Made by a program: the position numbers and the translations under genes
The notes under the pieces: model-generated
The model's input: only the letters and a program-made list of their open reading frames with translations
What the model was told of the DNA's origin: nothing
The model's database searches: none
Part shown: in pieces, positions 18,569-27,402 of the stretch
Layout: every line of letters starts with the position of its first letter
Numbering within the stretch: the stretch's first letter is position 1
Assembly: GCA_016218725.1 (NCBI GenBank)
Contig: JACRDB010000066.1
Location: 186,001 to 250,000, forward strand
DNA: 64,000 bases
Source of the DNA: Deltaproteobacteria bacterium
GTDB lineage: Bacteria; Myxococcota_A; Polyangia; Polyangiales; Ga0077539
Direction: 5' to 3'

Positions 18569-21500
18569 TCACGAGGCGCGGCGCCACTCAGCGACGCCAA
18601 GCCGCGCGAACAGCGCAGCCCTGCATGACGCGACCTCTCCAGGCGCTGAGGCGCACGCAGTGAAGGCGTCGATCCGGCGATCCGCCTCCGCGAGGGTCTC
18701 GGGGCTTTGGCTGTGGAGGAGGGTGCGTGCGACGGCGAGGGTTGCCTGCGCCTCCAGGCCTCCCTTGCCTTCGGCGAGCGCAGCCGTGATCGCAGCGCTG
18801 CAATCTGGTGCAGCGTGCCCCGATCGCGCTTCGATCTGCGCCCAAGCGAGCAGGAGACCCGAGGCCAGCGACGGAATGCTGACCACGGTGAGTTGTCTGC
18901 GAAGACCTGCCGCCGCTTCGGGCAAGGCTTGCTCCCCACCGGGTGAGCCCCCTCCATGGAGCATATGATAGACTCGCTCGATTGTGATGTCTGCATTCAA
19001 ATAGTGGTGTTTCATCGCAGTTGCCTGCGGTTCAACTTCATCGGCGATCTTCGCCGCTTCAGTCATGTCCCCTGTCATTCGAAGTATGATTGCAAGGTTG
19101 TGGCGTGCCACCAGGCGTGTTCGGGGATTGCCAACCTTCGCGGATCGCGTCGCAGACGCCTTGAGTACGTCTGTCGCTTCCTCAAGCCGCCCCAGCCTCA
19201 AGAGAGAGTTCCCCAGATTGTTAAGCGCCAGCGCCTCGCGGCGAAGGTCGCCCGTGGACGAGAACAAGTCCGCGGCCCTAGAAATGTGCACAAGTGACTC
19301 CCCGAGGCGGCCTTGCTCCGTGGCGCAAAACCCGAGGGCAGTCAAGGCGCGGCCGAGGAGCCACGCTTCGCCGGTTCTCCGCGCCTCGGCCAGTCCCATC
19401 GCGGCGTGTCGGTCCGCGTGATCGAGGCCTCCTTTTTCCGTGTAACAATACACCAGCTCCACGTGCGCGAGGGCGGCGTACCGTGGCGAGTCCAGGGCCT
19501 CGGCGAGCGCGACCGCCTCGATGCCGTGGGCCGTCGCGCCGACCAGGTCGTTGCGCATCCGACAGGCGTAGCTCTCGCGGCAGGCCAGTTCGAGGGACGC
19601 CTCCGGAGGGAGCTCGCGCGCCAGCCTCGCCATCTTCTCGAGGCCACGCTGCTGGGCCACCCGCTGCGCAGACAACTGCAGCGCGTCGTCCCGCGCGACC
19701 AGCTGCCGCCACTGGAGCGCGCGGTCCACGCTCTCCGGAGGGCGCTCTTCGAGCCACCCGAGGACCCTGTCCGTGAGCGCCAGCGTGGTCGCCGCGTCCG
19801 CTACGCGCGCGGACGCCTCGGCCGCCGCGGCCAGGTGCGTGGCCGCGCGGCGCAGGTCCCCGGCCCGCTCCCAGAAGTCGCCCAGCTCGGCCTGGGTGAC
19901 CTCCGGGCGGGTGGCGAGCCACTGGCCCGCGGACTCCAGGAGCCCCGCGCGCTGAACGTCGGGCCAGAGCCGCAGCGCCGCCTCCTGCGGCGCGCCGCTG
20001 CGGAAGGCAAACTGCTGGCAGCCCGCGAAGCGCGACGGGCTCCGGCGCACCAGCACCCTCGCAGCGAGGAGCGGCTCGAGCGCGTTCGGGTCCCCGCCGA
20101 GGGCCTCCACGGCCGCCCGCGGGGCGGTGCGCCCGCACAGCGGCGAGCGCTTCAGGAACTCCTGCTGCGACGGCGCCAGGCGGTCCAGCGCGGCGTGCAG
20201 CGCCACGGCCAGCGTCGGCGGGAGCTGCGCGGGCATCGCGCCGTGCGCGGCGTAGAGTCGGCCGAGCTCCTCCAGGAAGAGCGGGTGGCCCCCGGCGCGC
20301 GCCAGGAGCGCCTCGGGCATCTCTGGCGCGAAATGCTGCAGCACCTTGCGCGCGTGCACCTCCGGCAGCACGTCGAGCTGCCGGACGTTCGGCGCTGGGA
20401 GCGCGCCTCGCAGGGCCTCCGAGGCGTCCGGCGTCGCGAAGAGCCAGAGCGCGAGCGGCAGCTCCGGGGCGCTCTGCACCAGCCACCGGAGCGAGGCCGT
20501 CGAGGCCGCGTCAAGCCACTGGGCGTCGTCCACGGAGAGCACAAGCGGGCCGCGGGAGGCGCGGTCCCGGAGCGCCGCATCGAGCGAACCTCGGATGCGG
20601 TCGAGGGTCGCCTGGGGGTCGCTCGACCCGGACACCGAGGGGTCGAGCTGCTCCAGGAGCAGCGCGTCCACGACGCCCGAGAGGGCCTCGCGCCAGGCCG
20701 AGAAGGGACTGTGAGCCCGCAAGGGGTCGCAGCGCACCTCGAGCACCAGCGCCTCCGGGAGCTCCTCGCGGAGCGCCCGCTGCGCGACGCGCCGCAGCCG
20801 GGACTTCCCCATGCCCAGCGAGCCGGTGATCACCACGCCGGTCAGCGCGCACGCGTCGCGGGCCTCGCGCACCAGGTCCAGGAGCTGGGTGCGCTCGCCG
20901 TCGCGCCCGAGGAACGGCGCCGTCTCCTCGGGCGCGCCCAGGCTCTGCGCGGGGGCGCTCACCTCCAGGTGGGCGCTGCCGTCCTCGCGAACACCCCACG
21001 CGAAGCGCCCGCGGAGGAGCGCTACGGTGGTCGCGTCCGCCGCGACGCCCGGCGCCGTCGCGAGCGAGGCCGCCAGGTGCGCCACGACCCCCACCAGGCT
21101 CTCCTGGAAGCGCAGCACGCGCCCGGTGGCCACGCCCACGGCCTCGGCGCAGCCGCTCAGGGCTGCCGCAAGGCGCACGGCGCGCTCGGGCTCGTCGCCC
21201 TTCCACCGGAGGTGGCCGAACACCACCAGGAGGCTGTCCCGGAGGAGCTGCGTGCAGCGGCCCCCGAGGGTCTCCGCCAGGGCCGTCACGGGCCGAGGGT
21301 CTCGGGTCCTGCGAAAGAACACCACGGACACCAGCACCGCCTGGGTCCGCTCGTCCGAGAGCATCGCCGGGTCCATGGCCATCAGCAGGAGGCCCTCGTC
21401 GCCGAAGGTCTCCGTCGGGCTCAGCGCGTCCACCGGCGCGGGCAGTCGAGAGACGGTAGCCACGGGAACCCGCTCGAGCGCCGCGAGGGTCTCGTCGGTG

Positions 21501-22255
21501 TTGGGCCGGTGGGCGGGGTCCTTGGACAGGAGGGCACGAACCAGACCGCACAGCTCGTCCGAGAGGCCGTCAGGCAGCGCCGGCACGGGCTCCTGGAGGA
21601 TCTTGTAGAGCGTCCCGAGGACGGTGTCCGCGCGGAAGGGACAGGCCCCGGTGAGGAGCTCGTAAAGAATCACCCCCAGGCTCCAGAGGTCCGAGCGCAT
21701 GTCCACGCCGTGGAGCCCCATGACCTGCTCCGGGGACATATAGAGCGCGGTACCGACGGCCGTGCCCGTGCGTGTGACGCCCGCCTCATCGAGGATCCGC
21801 GCGAGGCCGAAATCCAGGATCTTCACGTGCAGGGCATGGCCCGCCAGGAGCATCATGTTCTCGGGCTTCAGGTCCCGGTGCGTGATCCCTCGCGCGTGGG
21901 CGTGGGCCAGCGCGCTGGCCGCCTGCCGCGCCACCTCCACGGCGTCCGGCAGGCGCAGGGTTCGCGAGGTCATCCTGCGATGGAGCGTCTCGCCCTGGAG
22001 CAGCTCCAGCTCCAGCCAGGGCGTGCCCTCGGCCTCGCCGTGGTCCAGCACGCGGACGATGTGCGGGTGGTCCAGGACCACGCGGCACTCCCGGAAGAAC
22101 CGCGCCCTCGCGTCGGCGCTGCTGCTCGTGAGGAGCTTCACCGCCGTAGGGCGCTCGCCGTGCGCCCGCAGGGCCTCCCAGACCTCGCCGTTGGCGCCCT
22201 CTCCGATGTTTCGGAGCAGCTCGAAGGGTCCGAAGTACCTGCCAGGCCCCGCCAT
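18569..22255 (-). CDS. Ser/Thr protein kinase with degenerate cyclase-like, AAA-ATPase and TPR regions
   Basis: A 1228-residue cytoplasmic signalling protein. Residues 1-265 are a eukaryotic-type kinase with glycine loop GEGANGEV, Lys40, catalytic HRDLKPEN (Asp128) and DFG (Asp148). Residues ~300-430 look like a class III cyclase fold (VSVVFFRRT ... LLVVFGH ... AVGVATGRVL ... VAADATTVALL) but lack the metal-binding Asp pair, so it is probably non-catalytic. A P-loop GSLGMGKS at about 480 starts a MalT/STAND-like ATPase with Walker B LSVDDAQWLD. The rest, from about 750, is helical with TPR-like repeats. Related architectures in myxobacteria are transcriptional or signalling regulators; no output domain is seen here. 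There is no transmembrane segment. Confidence 0.88.
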   Translation of the reverse strand: MAGPGRYFGPFELLRNIGEGANGEVWEALRAHGERPTAVKLLTSSSADARARFFRECRVVLDHPHIVRVLDHGEAEGTPWLELELLQGETLHRRMTSRTLRLPDAVEVARQAASALAHAHARGITHRDLKPENMMLLAGHALHVKILDFGLARILDEAGVTRTGTAVGTALYMSPEQVMGLHGVDMRSDLWSLGVILYELLTGACPFRADTVLGTLYKILQEPVPALPDGLSDELCGLVRALLSKDPAHRPNTDETLAALERVPVATVSRLPAPVDALSPTETFGDEGLLLMAMDPAMLSDERTQAVLVSVVFFRRTRDPRPVTALAETLGGRCTQLLRDSLLVVFGHLRWKGDEPERAVRLAAALSGCAEAVGVATGRVLRFQESLVGVVAHLAASLATAPGVAADATTVALLRGRFAWGVREDGSAHLEVSAPAQSLGAPEETAPFLGRDGERTQLLDLVREARDACALTGVVITGSLGMGKSRLRRVAQRALREELPEALVLEVRCDPLRAHSPFSAWREALSGVVDALLLEQLDPSVSGSSDPQATLDRIRGSLDAALRDRASRGPLVLSVDDAQWLDAASTASLRWLVQSAPELPLALWLFATPDASEALRGALPAPNVRQLDVLPEVHARKVLQHFAPEMPEALLARAGGHPLFLEELGRLYAAHGAMPAQLPPTLAVALHAALDRLAPSQQEFLKRSPLCGRTAPRAAVEALGGDPNALEPLLAARVLVRRSPSRFAGCQQFAFRSGAPQEAALRLWPDVQRAGLLESAGQWLATRPEVTQAELGDFWERAGDLRRAATHLAAAAEASARVADAATTLALTDRVLGWLEERPPESVDRALQWRQLVARDDALQLSAQRVAQQRGLEKMARLARELPPEASLELACRESYACRMRNDLVGATAHGIEAVALAEALDSPRYAALAHVELVYCYTEKGGLDHADRHAAMGLAEARRTGEAWLLGRALTALGFCATEQGRLGESLVHISRAADLFSSTGDLRREALALNNLGNSLLRLGRLEEATDVLKASATRSAKVGNPRTRLVARHNLAIILRMTGDMTEAAKIADEVEPQATAMKHHYLNADITIERVYHMLHGGGSPGGEQALPEAAAGLRRQLTVVSIPSLASGLLLAWAQIEARSGHAAPDCSAAITAALAEGKGGLEAQATLAVARTLLHSQSPETLAEADRRIDAFTACASAPGEVASCRAALFARLGVAEWRRAS

Positions 22256-22265
22256 TGGCCTTAGG

Positions 22266-22294
22266 TTCTGACCCGAAAGGTCCGCCCCCGTCAA
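22266..22294 (-). promoter_or_regulatory. candidate promoter of the kinase gene
   Basis: The minus strand has TTGACG (22289-22294), a 17-base spacer and TCAGAA (22266-22271), with the ATG ten bases further on. The -35 is good and the -10 poor. It sits in the 101-base divergent gap shared with the gene at 22357. Confidence 0.3.
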
Positions 22295-22320
22295 CCGCAC
22301 CGACGGTCCGTGGGCTGGGC

Positions 22321-22350
22321 TTCCTGGAGCCACAGCCGCGGTGGTAGCCT
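22321..22350 (+). promoter_or_regulatory. candidate promoter of the 22357 gene, near-leaderless
   Basis: TTCCTG (22321-22326), an 18-base spacer and TAGCCT (22345-22350). The GTG start follows after six bases, so transcription would begin at or next to the start codon. Confidence 0.4.
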
Positions 22351-22356
22351 GGAGGG

Positions 22357-24888
22357 GTGTTTGGAGAAGGGAGCGCGAGGCCCCGACCCATTCCTGCGAT
22401 CGGGTGGCGCTCCCTGGCCGCGGTGGCCATGGTCGCGGCCTGTGAGCAGGAGCCCGGGGGAAAGCCGCCGCGTGCCCCTCGCTGGCCGTGTCCGCCTCGG
22501 TGGGTCGAGCACGCCTTGGGTGGCTGCGGACCCGCGGTCCTCCTGTGCCGACCCGACGGAGGCGCGGCGCCCGGGGCGTGTGCAACCGTTGACGTACGGC
22601 CCCCCTCGCCCGGGCCTCCGCGCGATGGCGGCGCAGCGCCTGTGTTCTACGCGCTACCCGACGGCGGCATCGGCGGAGGCTGGCCCGAGCCCGTGGTGCC
22701 GACGGACGGTGGTGCGCCCGTCTTCCCGGAGCCGGAGGCCGGCATTCCCCGGTGCGATCCGCCGTGGACACGCTTGACCGACGGCACCTGCGAGCCGGTG
22801 TTCCCCGCGCGGTGCGCCGACGACCAGGAGTACCCGGACCTCGGCGAGCTCCCGCAGGGCGCCGTGGTCCTTCACGTCCTGGCCGGCGCAACAACCTCGG
22901 CGCCGACGGGGTCGCAGGAGGCGCCGTTTCCGACGATCACACAGGCGCTTCAGGGTTCGGCAGACACCGAGCGCTGGGTGAGGATCGCCGCCGGGGCCTA
23001 CCGGGAGGACCTCGCGCCTCGCGGCCGCGTGCACCTCGTCGGTTGTCGCCAGCGGGTGACGATCCAAGGCGTCGCGGAGAACGCCGCGACGGTACATGTC
23101 TCTCTATCCAGCGCGGAGGTCGAACTCCGAGGGCTCACCATCCGGGCGACGGGCTACGGGCTGGCCGTTGCCCTCGGCGCGCGGGCAATGGTCCGGGACG
23201 TCGCCTTTACGAGCCACGACGTCGCGGGCGTCATCGTCTCTGGAGCAGGCTCCCGAGCGGAGCTCTCGGACGCCGAGCTCCGGGGCGCTGGACCGCTCCA
23301 CCTGGGCTCCCGAGGCGGCGCGGGGCTTCTCGCTCAGGCGGGAGGCGTCCTCGTTGCGCGCCGAACCCTGGTGGTCGGCAGTCGTGAGTTCGGTGCAGGT
23401 GCCCGTGGTGTGTCCACCTCGGGATCGCCGTCCAGGGTGGAGCTCTCGGACTGCGTCGTGCGAGACACGGCGCCCCGGCCTGGGGATCTCCATGCCGGGC
23501 ACGGCCTCCGCGCTGTCTTTGGAGGTGTCGCGGTCGCCGCGCGGACGCTGCTCCTGGGCAACCACGAGGCGGGGGTCCTGGCCTCCTCCGTCGGTCCATC
23601 GGGGGAGCCGTCCCGCGTCGAGCTCACGGACTGCGTGGTGCGAGGCACCCTCGGGCGGCAGTCCGATCAGATCGCCGGGCACGGCATCGAGGCCTACCTG
23701 GGCGGCGTCGTCGTCGCGGCTCGCACGCGCCTCCAGGGCAACCGAGACTCGGCCGTGCTCTCGTCATCGGGTTACCCTGGAGGCGCGAGGTCGCGCGTGG
23801 ACCTGGAGCACTGCGTCATCCAGGACACCCTCCCGCGCCAGCTGGACCTCCGGGCTGGCTTCGGGATCGGTGCGCTCCTGGGCGGGCTGGTTCACGCGCG
23901 CCACACCCACCTCGTGCGCAACCGAGAGACGGGTGTCATCGCCAACGCCGTGGGCGCCGACGGCGTGCCGTCGCGGGCGGTGCTGGAGGACTGTGTGGTG
24001 CTGGACACCCTCGCGGAGGAGGCGGGGCTCCAGGCGTCTCATGGGCTCTTTGCGCAGTCGGGGGGTGAGGTCCTCGCGACCCGCACCGCGCTGGTCACCC
24101 ACGCTGGCTTTGGCGTCGGCGCCGCGGCGACCAGCGACGCCGGACTGCCCTCGCGTGCGGACCTCACGTCCTGCGTCGTGTGGGACACCTCCCCGCGGCG
24201 GATCAGCCGGACCCTGGGGATCGCCCTCGCGGCCACCCACGGGGGCCTGGTGGTGGGCCGCTACCTCCTTCTTGAGCGCAGCGCCGAGGCCGCCATCATG
24301 GCAAGCGGCGTTGGCACCGCGATGGAGCTCCAGGACATCCTGGTGCGAGAGGTCTCCCCAGGGACCGCGCGAGGGGGCTTTGGTGTCGCCATGGCCGGGG
24401 GGAGCCGGGCGACGCTCCAGCGCGTGGCGCTCGTCCAGACACGGGGCGCGGGCCTGGCCGCTGTCTCGAACAACGGGCTCCTGGGCTCACCAGCGGGCTC
24501 GTCCATCACCGTGGAGGACGCCTTCATCGAAGGCATCGGGACCAGCACGATCGACTACGACGCGATGGACACCTTCTCGGTCACCGGCCCTCCGCGGTCC
24601 TACGGCGCCTACGTCGGCCTCGCTTCGTCGATGGACCTCCGCCGCGTGGTGCTCCTCGGGGGCGACACCGCGGTGGCGGCCTTCGGCGGCGCCTTCACCT
24701 GGCGAGACGGGGTCGCCGACCGCTTCCGGCGCTACGTGGCGCGAGGCTCCTCCGTGGTGACTCCCGCGCCGCAGCTACAGAACGTCGTCGCGCCGGGCCT
24801 CGGACCGCTGCCCGTGGTCGGCGATCCATCGCCCGCGGCGTCCTTCGCGGTGCCCGACCTCGGGCCTGTCTCGACGCCCAGCCCGTGA
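22357..24888 (+). CDS. lipoprotein with five tandem 60-residue repeats, beta-helix type
   Basis: An 843-residue product. The leader runs to the lipobox VAAC and is followed by a long Gly/Pro/Asp-rich linker with DGG repeats and several Cys. From about residue 170 the sequence is made of beta-helix-like coils (AAGAYREDL, VELRGLTI). Residues 330-629 hold five back-to-back repeats of exactly 60 residues, each with an invariant Cys in the pattern S/D-C-V-V/I, and the style continues to the end (ELQDILVREV). No enzyme motif is seen; a surface polysaccharide-binding or structural function is inferred. GTG 22357 is used because the leader would otherwise be too short; GGAGGG precedes it directly. 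Confidence 0.7.
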   Translation: MFGEGSARPRPIPAIGWRSLAAVAMVAACEQEPGGKPPRAPRWPCPPRWVEHALGGCGPAVLLCRPDGGAAPGACATVDVRPPSPGPPRDGGAAPVFYALPDGGIGGGWPEPVVPTDGGAPVFPEPEAGIPRCDPPWTRLTDGTCEPVFPARCADDQEYPDLGELPQGAVVLHVLAGATTSAPTGSQEAPFPTITQALQGSADTERWVRIAAGAYREDLAPRGRVHLVGCRQRVTIQGVAENAATVHVSLSSAEVELRGLTIRATGYGLAVALGARAMVRDVAFTSHDVAGVIVSGAGSRAELSDAELRGAGPLHLGSRGGAGLLAQAGGVLVARRTLVVGSREFGAGARGVSTSGSPSRVELSDCVVRDTAPRPGDLHAGHGLRAVFGGVAVAARTLLLGNHEAGVLASSVGPSGEPSRVELTDCVVRGTLGRQSDQIAGHGIEAYLGGVVVAARTRLQGNRDSAVLSSSGYPGGARSRVDLEHCVIQDTLPRQLDLRAGFGIGALLGGLVHARHTHLVRNRETGVIANAVGADGVPSRAVLEDCVVLDTLAEEAGLQASHGLFAQSGGEVLATRTALVTHAGFGVGAAATSDAGLPSRADLTSCVVWDTSPRRISRTLGIALAATHGGLVVGRYLLLERSAEAAIMASGVGTAMELQDILVREVSPGTARGGFGVAMAGGSRATLQRVALVQTRGAGLAAVSNNGLLGSPAGSSITVEDAFIEGIGTSTIDYDAMDTFSVTGPPRSYGAYVGLASSMDLRRVVLLGGDTAVAAFGGAFTWRDGVADRFRRYVARGSSVVTPAPQLQNVVAPGLGPLPVVGDPSPAASFAVPDLGPVSTPSP
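23344..24243 (+). repeat. five tandem 180-bp coding repeats
   Basis: Five units of 180 bases each (60 codons) follow one another without any insertion. Each begins G-x-V/L-x-A-x-x-T-x-L, carries P/R-S-R near position 30 and a Cys at position 37 (S-D-C-V-V-R, T-D-C-V-V-R, E-H-C-V-I-Q, E-D-C-V-V-L, T-S-C-V-V-W), and ends with G-x-x-x-x-x-x-G. The DNA copies have diverged, so this is an old duplication kept by selection. Confidence 0.75.
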
Positions 24889-24907
24889 GCCCGAGCGCCG
24901 GGCTCAC
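24885..24907. terminator. bidirectional terminator over two stop codons
   Basis: A perfect 9-bp stem, GTGAGCCCG and CGGGCTCAC, with a five-base loop spans both the TGA of the plus-strand gene (24886-24888) and the TGA of the minus-strand gene (24904-24906). Being symmetric, it can serve both convergent genes. No T-run. Confidence 0.55.
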
Positions 24908-26661
24908 TCCCCCACGAGGAGGAACCGGTTGGTGAAGCGCCCGGGGCACACCACGGCGACGCGCCGACCGGTGAGCACCGCCCGAGGGGTGCACTCGCCC
25001 CCGTAGTACGTCGGCAGCCGGAGACCCCAGAGGCGCCTCCCGTCCCTCGCAAAGCCCGCCAGGTACGTCTCCGTGGCGGTGTCCCCGCCGGTCTGGAGCA
25101 CAAATGCGACGTACGCGTTGCCCGCCTCGTCGATCACCGCCCGCTTCGCGCCCAGGAGGTACGGATAGCGAAATCCTCCGCGCGGCATCGGGCTCCAACC
25201 CGCGTCCCGAACGAGCGTTGCGTCGTCGTAGAGGAGCGTCCCCTCGCCCGCCGCGGTGCGGGCCCTCGCCGCGTACCCGAGGTCCCCCACCCCGTAGCGT
25301 TCATACGTCAGGTAGGCCCCGTCGGGATACACTCCCAGGAACCCCGAGGGCGTGAAAGCCCGATCCTCCACCAGACGACCATCGGTACCTACATGTAGGA
25401 GCCTGTCGGTATAAGTGTACCCTGGAAAGAGCACATTACCGTTCGGGGAGGGAAAGGTGCGGAAGGACGGCGGGGACGTCCCTGGCATGGCGCCCGGGAG
25501 GGTGAAGAGCGCGGTCTGGGCTCCGGTGCGCGCGTCCCACCAGCGGAGGCGATTGCCGGGCGCGTAGGCGGAGTCTCCGAGGAGGAGCGCGAAGGGGCTC
25601 CAGCGCTCGCCGTAGGCGAAGCCCTCGCTGCGGCCCTGGACGGAGCCATCGGTGGCGAGCACCAACGTTCGCGCGGGGGTGTCGACCATCTGCGCGGTGA
25701 GGGCAACCTGGCCCGAGCCCAGGAGTCTCAGGGCACGCGGCGGATCGTAGGCGCTGTCGGAGCGCGCCGAGCGGAGCTCCGGGTACTCCGCGACGGTGGA
25801 CACCACGCCGGTGGCCGGGTCCAGGCGACCGAGGGAGAGCGCCGAGCGCCCGTCGGTGCCCGCGCGGCGCTGGAGGAGCAGCACGGCTCCGTCGTCGGCC
25901 ACCAGGGAATATTCTCCGGAACCCGAAGGGTCGGGCCCCACGTCGCAGCCACGGAGCGTGCCGTCATCGCGGCAGGTGCCGCTCGCCGTGTCGGGCATCG
26001 GGCGGACGGTGGTGCTCACGATCCGGCGCATGCGATAGCCCAGGTCGTACACGGCCACCCCGGGCCGGATGGGCGTGCGCGACGTCTGGAAGCTCGTGAG
26101 CACGTCCCCACCGGGGAGCTCCCAGAACGCACCCTTCTGCTCGCTGGACGTAAACAGCACCCGGGCCGCGCCCTGCGGCCCGACGCGCATCCTGCGCGGC
26201 GCGACCGTGCCCGCGTCGGAGAAGGCCGTGGCGTCGGTCACCGCCATGGAGTCCACGGTCGCGGTGGTGTCCGGCGCCGGGGAGTCCAGGGCCGCCGCGT
26301 CGGCGCCGTCACTCCGGGGAGCGTCCGGGAGCGACGCCTCCGGGCGGTCAGGGAGCGCCGAGTCCGCGCGGGTCGAGTCCGTGAGGCCCAGCTCCGGGGA
26401 GGCGTCCGCGGGCCTCGCGTCGAGCATCCTGGGAGCGTCCAGCGCGCCGTCGCTCGCGGCGTCCGGCGCAGCGGGGCGGTCCGTGGACGGCGCCTCGACC
26501 ACGGAGGTATCGAGCGCCGCGCTTTGGGTGTCCTCCGGGGGGCGATCGTCGGCGCTGGAGTCCGAGGGCTCGCCCGGGGGGAGCTCCGCCCGCGTGCAAG
26601 CCGCTCCGAGGAGGGCCACGAGCCACGGTGCTGCGCGCATGGGCGAGAGGCGTAGCGCCAT
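24904..26661 (-). CDS. lipoprotein with acidic linker and probable beta-propeller domain
   Basis: A 585-residue protein. The leader ends in LLGAAC, a good lipobox. It is followed by ~125 residues made almost wholly of Asp, Ala, Pro, Ser and Thr (DGALDAPRMLDARPADASPE style), a flexible stalk of a kind shared with other lipoproteins in this window. Residues ~155-585 contain repeated strand pairs (VLFTSSEQKGAFWELPGG, SLVADDGAVLLLQRR, LLHVGTDGRLVEDR) resembling PQQ/NHL-type propellers without a metal or catalytic signature. No function can be named. ATG 26661 gives a 22-residue leader; ATG 26640 is also possible. It converges with the repeat lipoprotein and shares its terminator. Confidence 0.7.
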   Translation of the reverse strand: MALRLSPMRAAPWLVALLGAACTRAELPPGEPSDSSADDRPPEDTQSAALDTSVVEAPSTDRPAAPDAASDGALDAPRMLDARPADASPELGLTDSTRADSALPDRPEASLPDAPRSDGADAAALDSPAPDTTATVDSMAVTDATAFSDAGTVAPRRMRVGPQGAARVLFTSSEQKGAFWELPGGDVLTSFQTSRTPIRPGVAVYDLGYRMRRIVSTTVRPMPDTASGTCRDDGTLRGCDVGPDPSGSGEYSLVADDGAVLLLQRRAGTDGRSALSLGRLDPATGVVSTVAEYPELRSARSDSAYDPPRALRLLGSGQVALTAQMVDTPARTLVLATDGSVQGRSEGFAYGERWSPFALLLGDSAYAPGNRLRWWDARTGAQTALFTLPGAMPGTSPPSFRTFPSPNGNVLFPGYTYTDRLLHVGTDGRLVEDRAFTPSGFLGVYPDGAYLTYERYGVGDLGYAARARTAAGEGTLLYDDATLVRDAGWSPMPRGGFRYPYLLGAKRAVIDEAGNAYVAFVLQTGGDTATETYLAGFARDGRRLWGLRLPTYYGGECTPRAVLTGRRVAVVCPGRFTNRFLLVGE

Positions 26662-26731
26662 CGGGTCCCCGCGTCCACCGCCCCCACCCGGGACCTGGGG
26701 ACGCGAGCGAGGTTGTGCGCCGGTCGGTGCG

Positions 26732-26860
26732 CTAGTGCTTCGGCGGTTGTCTCCACCGCCGGAGGAGCTCCGCCAGGGCGCAGAGCACGACCATCAGCAC
26801 CACCCACCCGACCACGTCACGGCCCGAGGTGCTTGGTGTAATGTCCAGGACGAGCGGCAT
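26732..26860 (-). CDS. possible 42-residue single-span membrane protein
   Basis: From the ATG at 26860 to the TAG at 26732 a frame encodes 42 residues with one clear membrane helix (VVGWVVLMVVLCALAELL) followed by RRWRQPPKH, a basic end that would stay in the cytoplasm. The stretch between the flanking genes is otherwise empty. No strong ribosome site is visible, and the frame overlaps nothing. The hydrophobic helix with a positive flank is the only support, so this is a tentative call. Confidence 0.35.
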   Translation of the reverse strand: MPLVLDITPSTSGRDVVGWVVLMVVLCALAELLRRWRQPPKH

Positions 26861-26893
26861 GATTGGTGACGATACCACAAGCATGGTCGGCGC

Positions 26894-26922
26894 TGGACTG
26901 GGTCCGGTGACCGGGGCATGCT
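26894..26922 (+). promoter_or_regulatory. candidate promoter of the nucleotidyltransferase pair
   Basis: TGGACT (26894-26899), a 17-base spacer and CATGCT (26917-26922); the GTG start is six bases downstream, so the mRNA would be leaderless or nearly so. Confidence 0.35.
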
Positions 26923-26928
26923 CCCGGG

Positions 26929-27402
26929 GTGCAGGGCAGCGAGTTTGACCAGGCCGGCTTCTTCGCCGCCATCGCGGCCTCCGGTGCTCGCGCGCTGATG
27001 ATCGGCCGTCGCGCGATGATCGCCCTGGGCCTGAGCGTCATGACCCAGGATTATGACTTCTGGGTCCATGGGGACGACATCGACGCCTTCAACGCAGCGG
27101 TGGAGCCCTTCGGGCTCTTTCCCAATCGCGATGCGGCGGCGGCCCGAGCCTTCGGGCGCTATGTCCTCGAAAACGACGAGCGGGTGGACGTCCTGGTGTC
27201 TCGGTCGGTTCCTACGGTGGACGGCGTGCGCGTGGCCTTCGACGACCTCTGGACACGGAAGCAGGAGGTGTCGCTCGGGTACCAGCTCTCGCTCTGCCTC
27301 CCGAGCATCGATGACCTGATCCTCACGAAGCTCTTCGGAGGCCGTCCCAAAGACGCCGAGGACATCCGGCAACTCCTGGCCCTCAAGGGGACCCGACCAT
27401 GA
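26929..27402 (+). CDS. nucleotidyltransferase-fold protein, first gene of a two-gene unit
   Basis: A 157-residue protein: a Gly-rich segment (ALMIGRRAMIALGL), then VMTQDYDFWVHGDD, where the D-Y-D spacing matches the hG...DxD pattern of minimal nucleotidyltransferases (DUF6036/AbiEii-like), and finally DDLILTKLFGGRPKDAEDIRQLLA, a helix common to those proteins. In such families a paired gene makes a toxin-antitoxin or abortive-infection module. Here the stop overlaps the ATG of the next gene by ATGA, so the two are made together. The start is a GTG with no leader of note. Family placement is from motifs, and the substrate is unknown. Confidence 0.6.
   Translation: MQGSEFDQAGFFAAIAASGARALMIGRRAMIALGLSVMTQDYDFWVHGDDIDAFNAAVEPFGLFPNRDAAAARAFGRYVLENDERVDVLVSRSVPTVDGVRVAFDDLWTRKQEVSLGYQLSLCLPSIDDLILTKLFGGRPKDAEDIRQLLALKGTRP

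Noticed and set aside
19313..22264. Plus-strand open frame of 983 codons opposite the kinase gene
   Set aside because: Only Arg/Gln/Glu/Gly-rich antisense translation; the minus strand holds all kinase and ATPase motifs.
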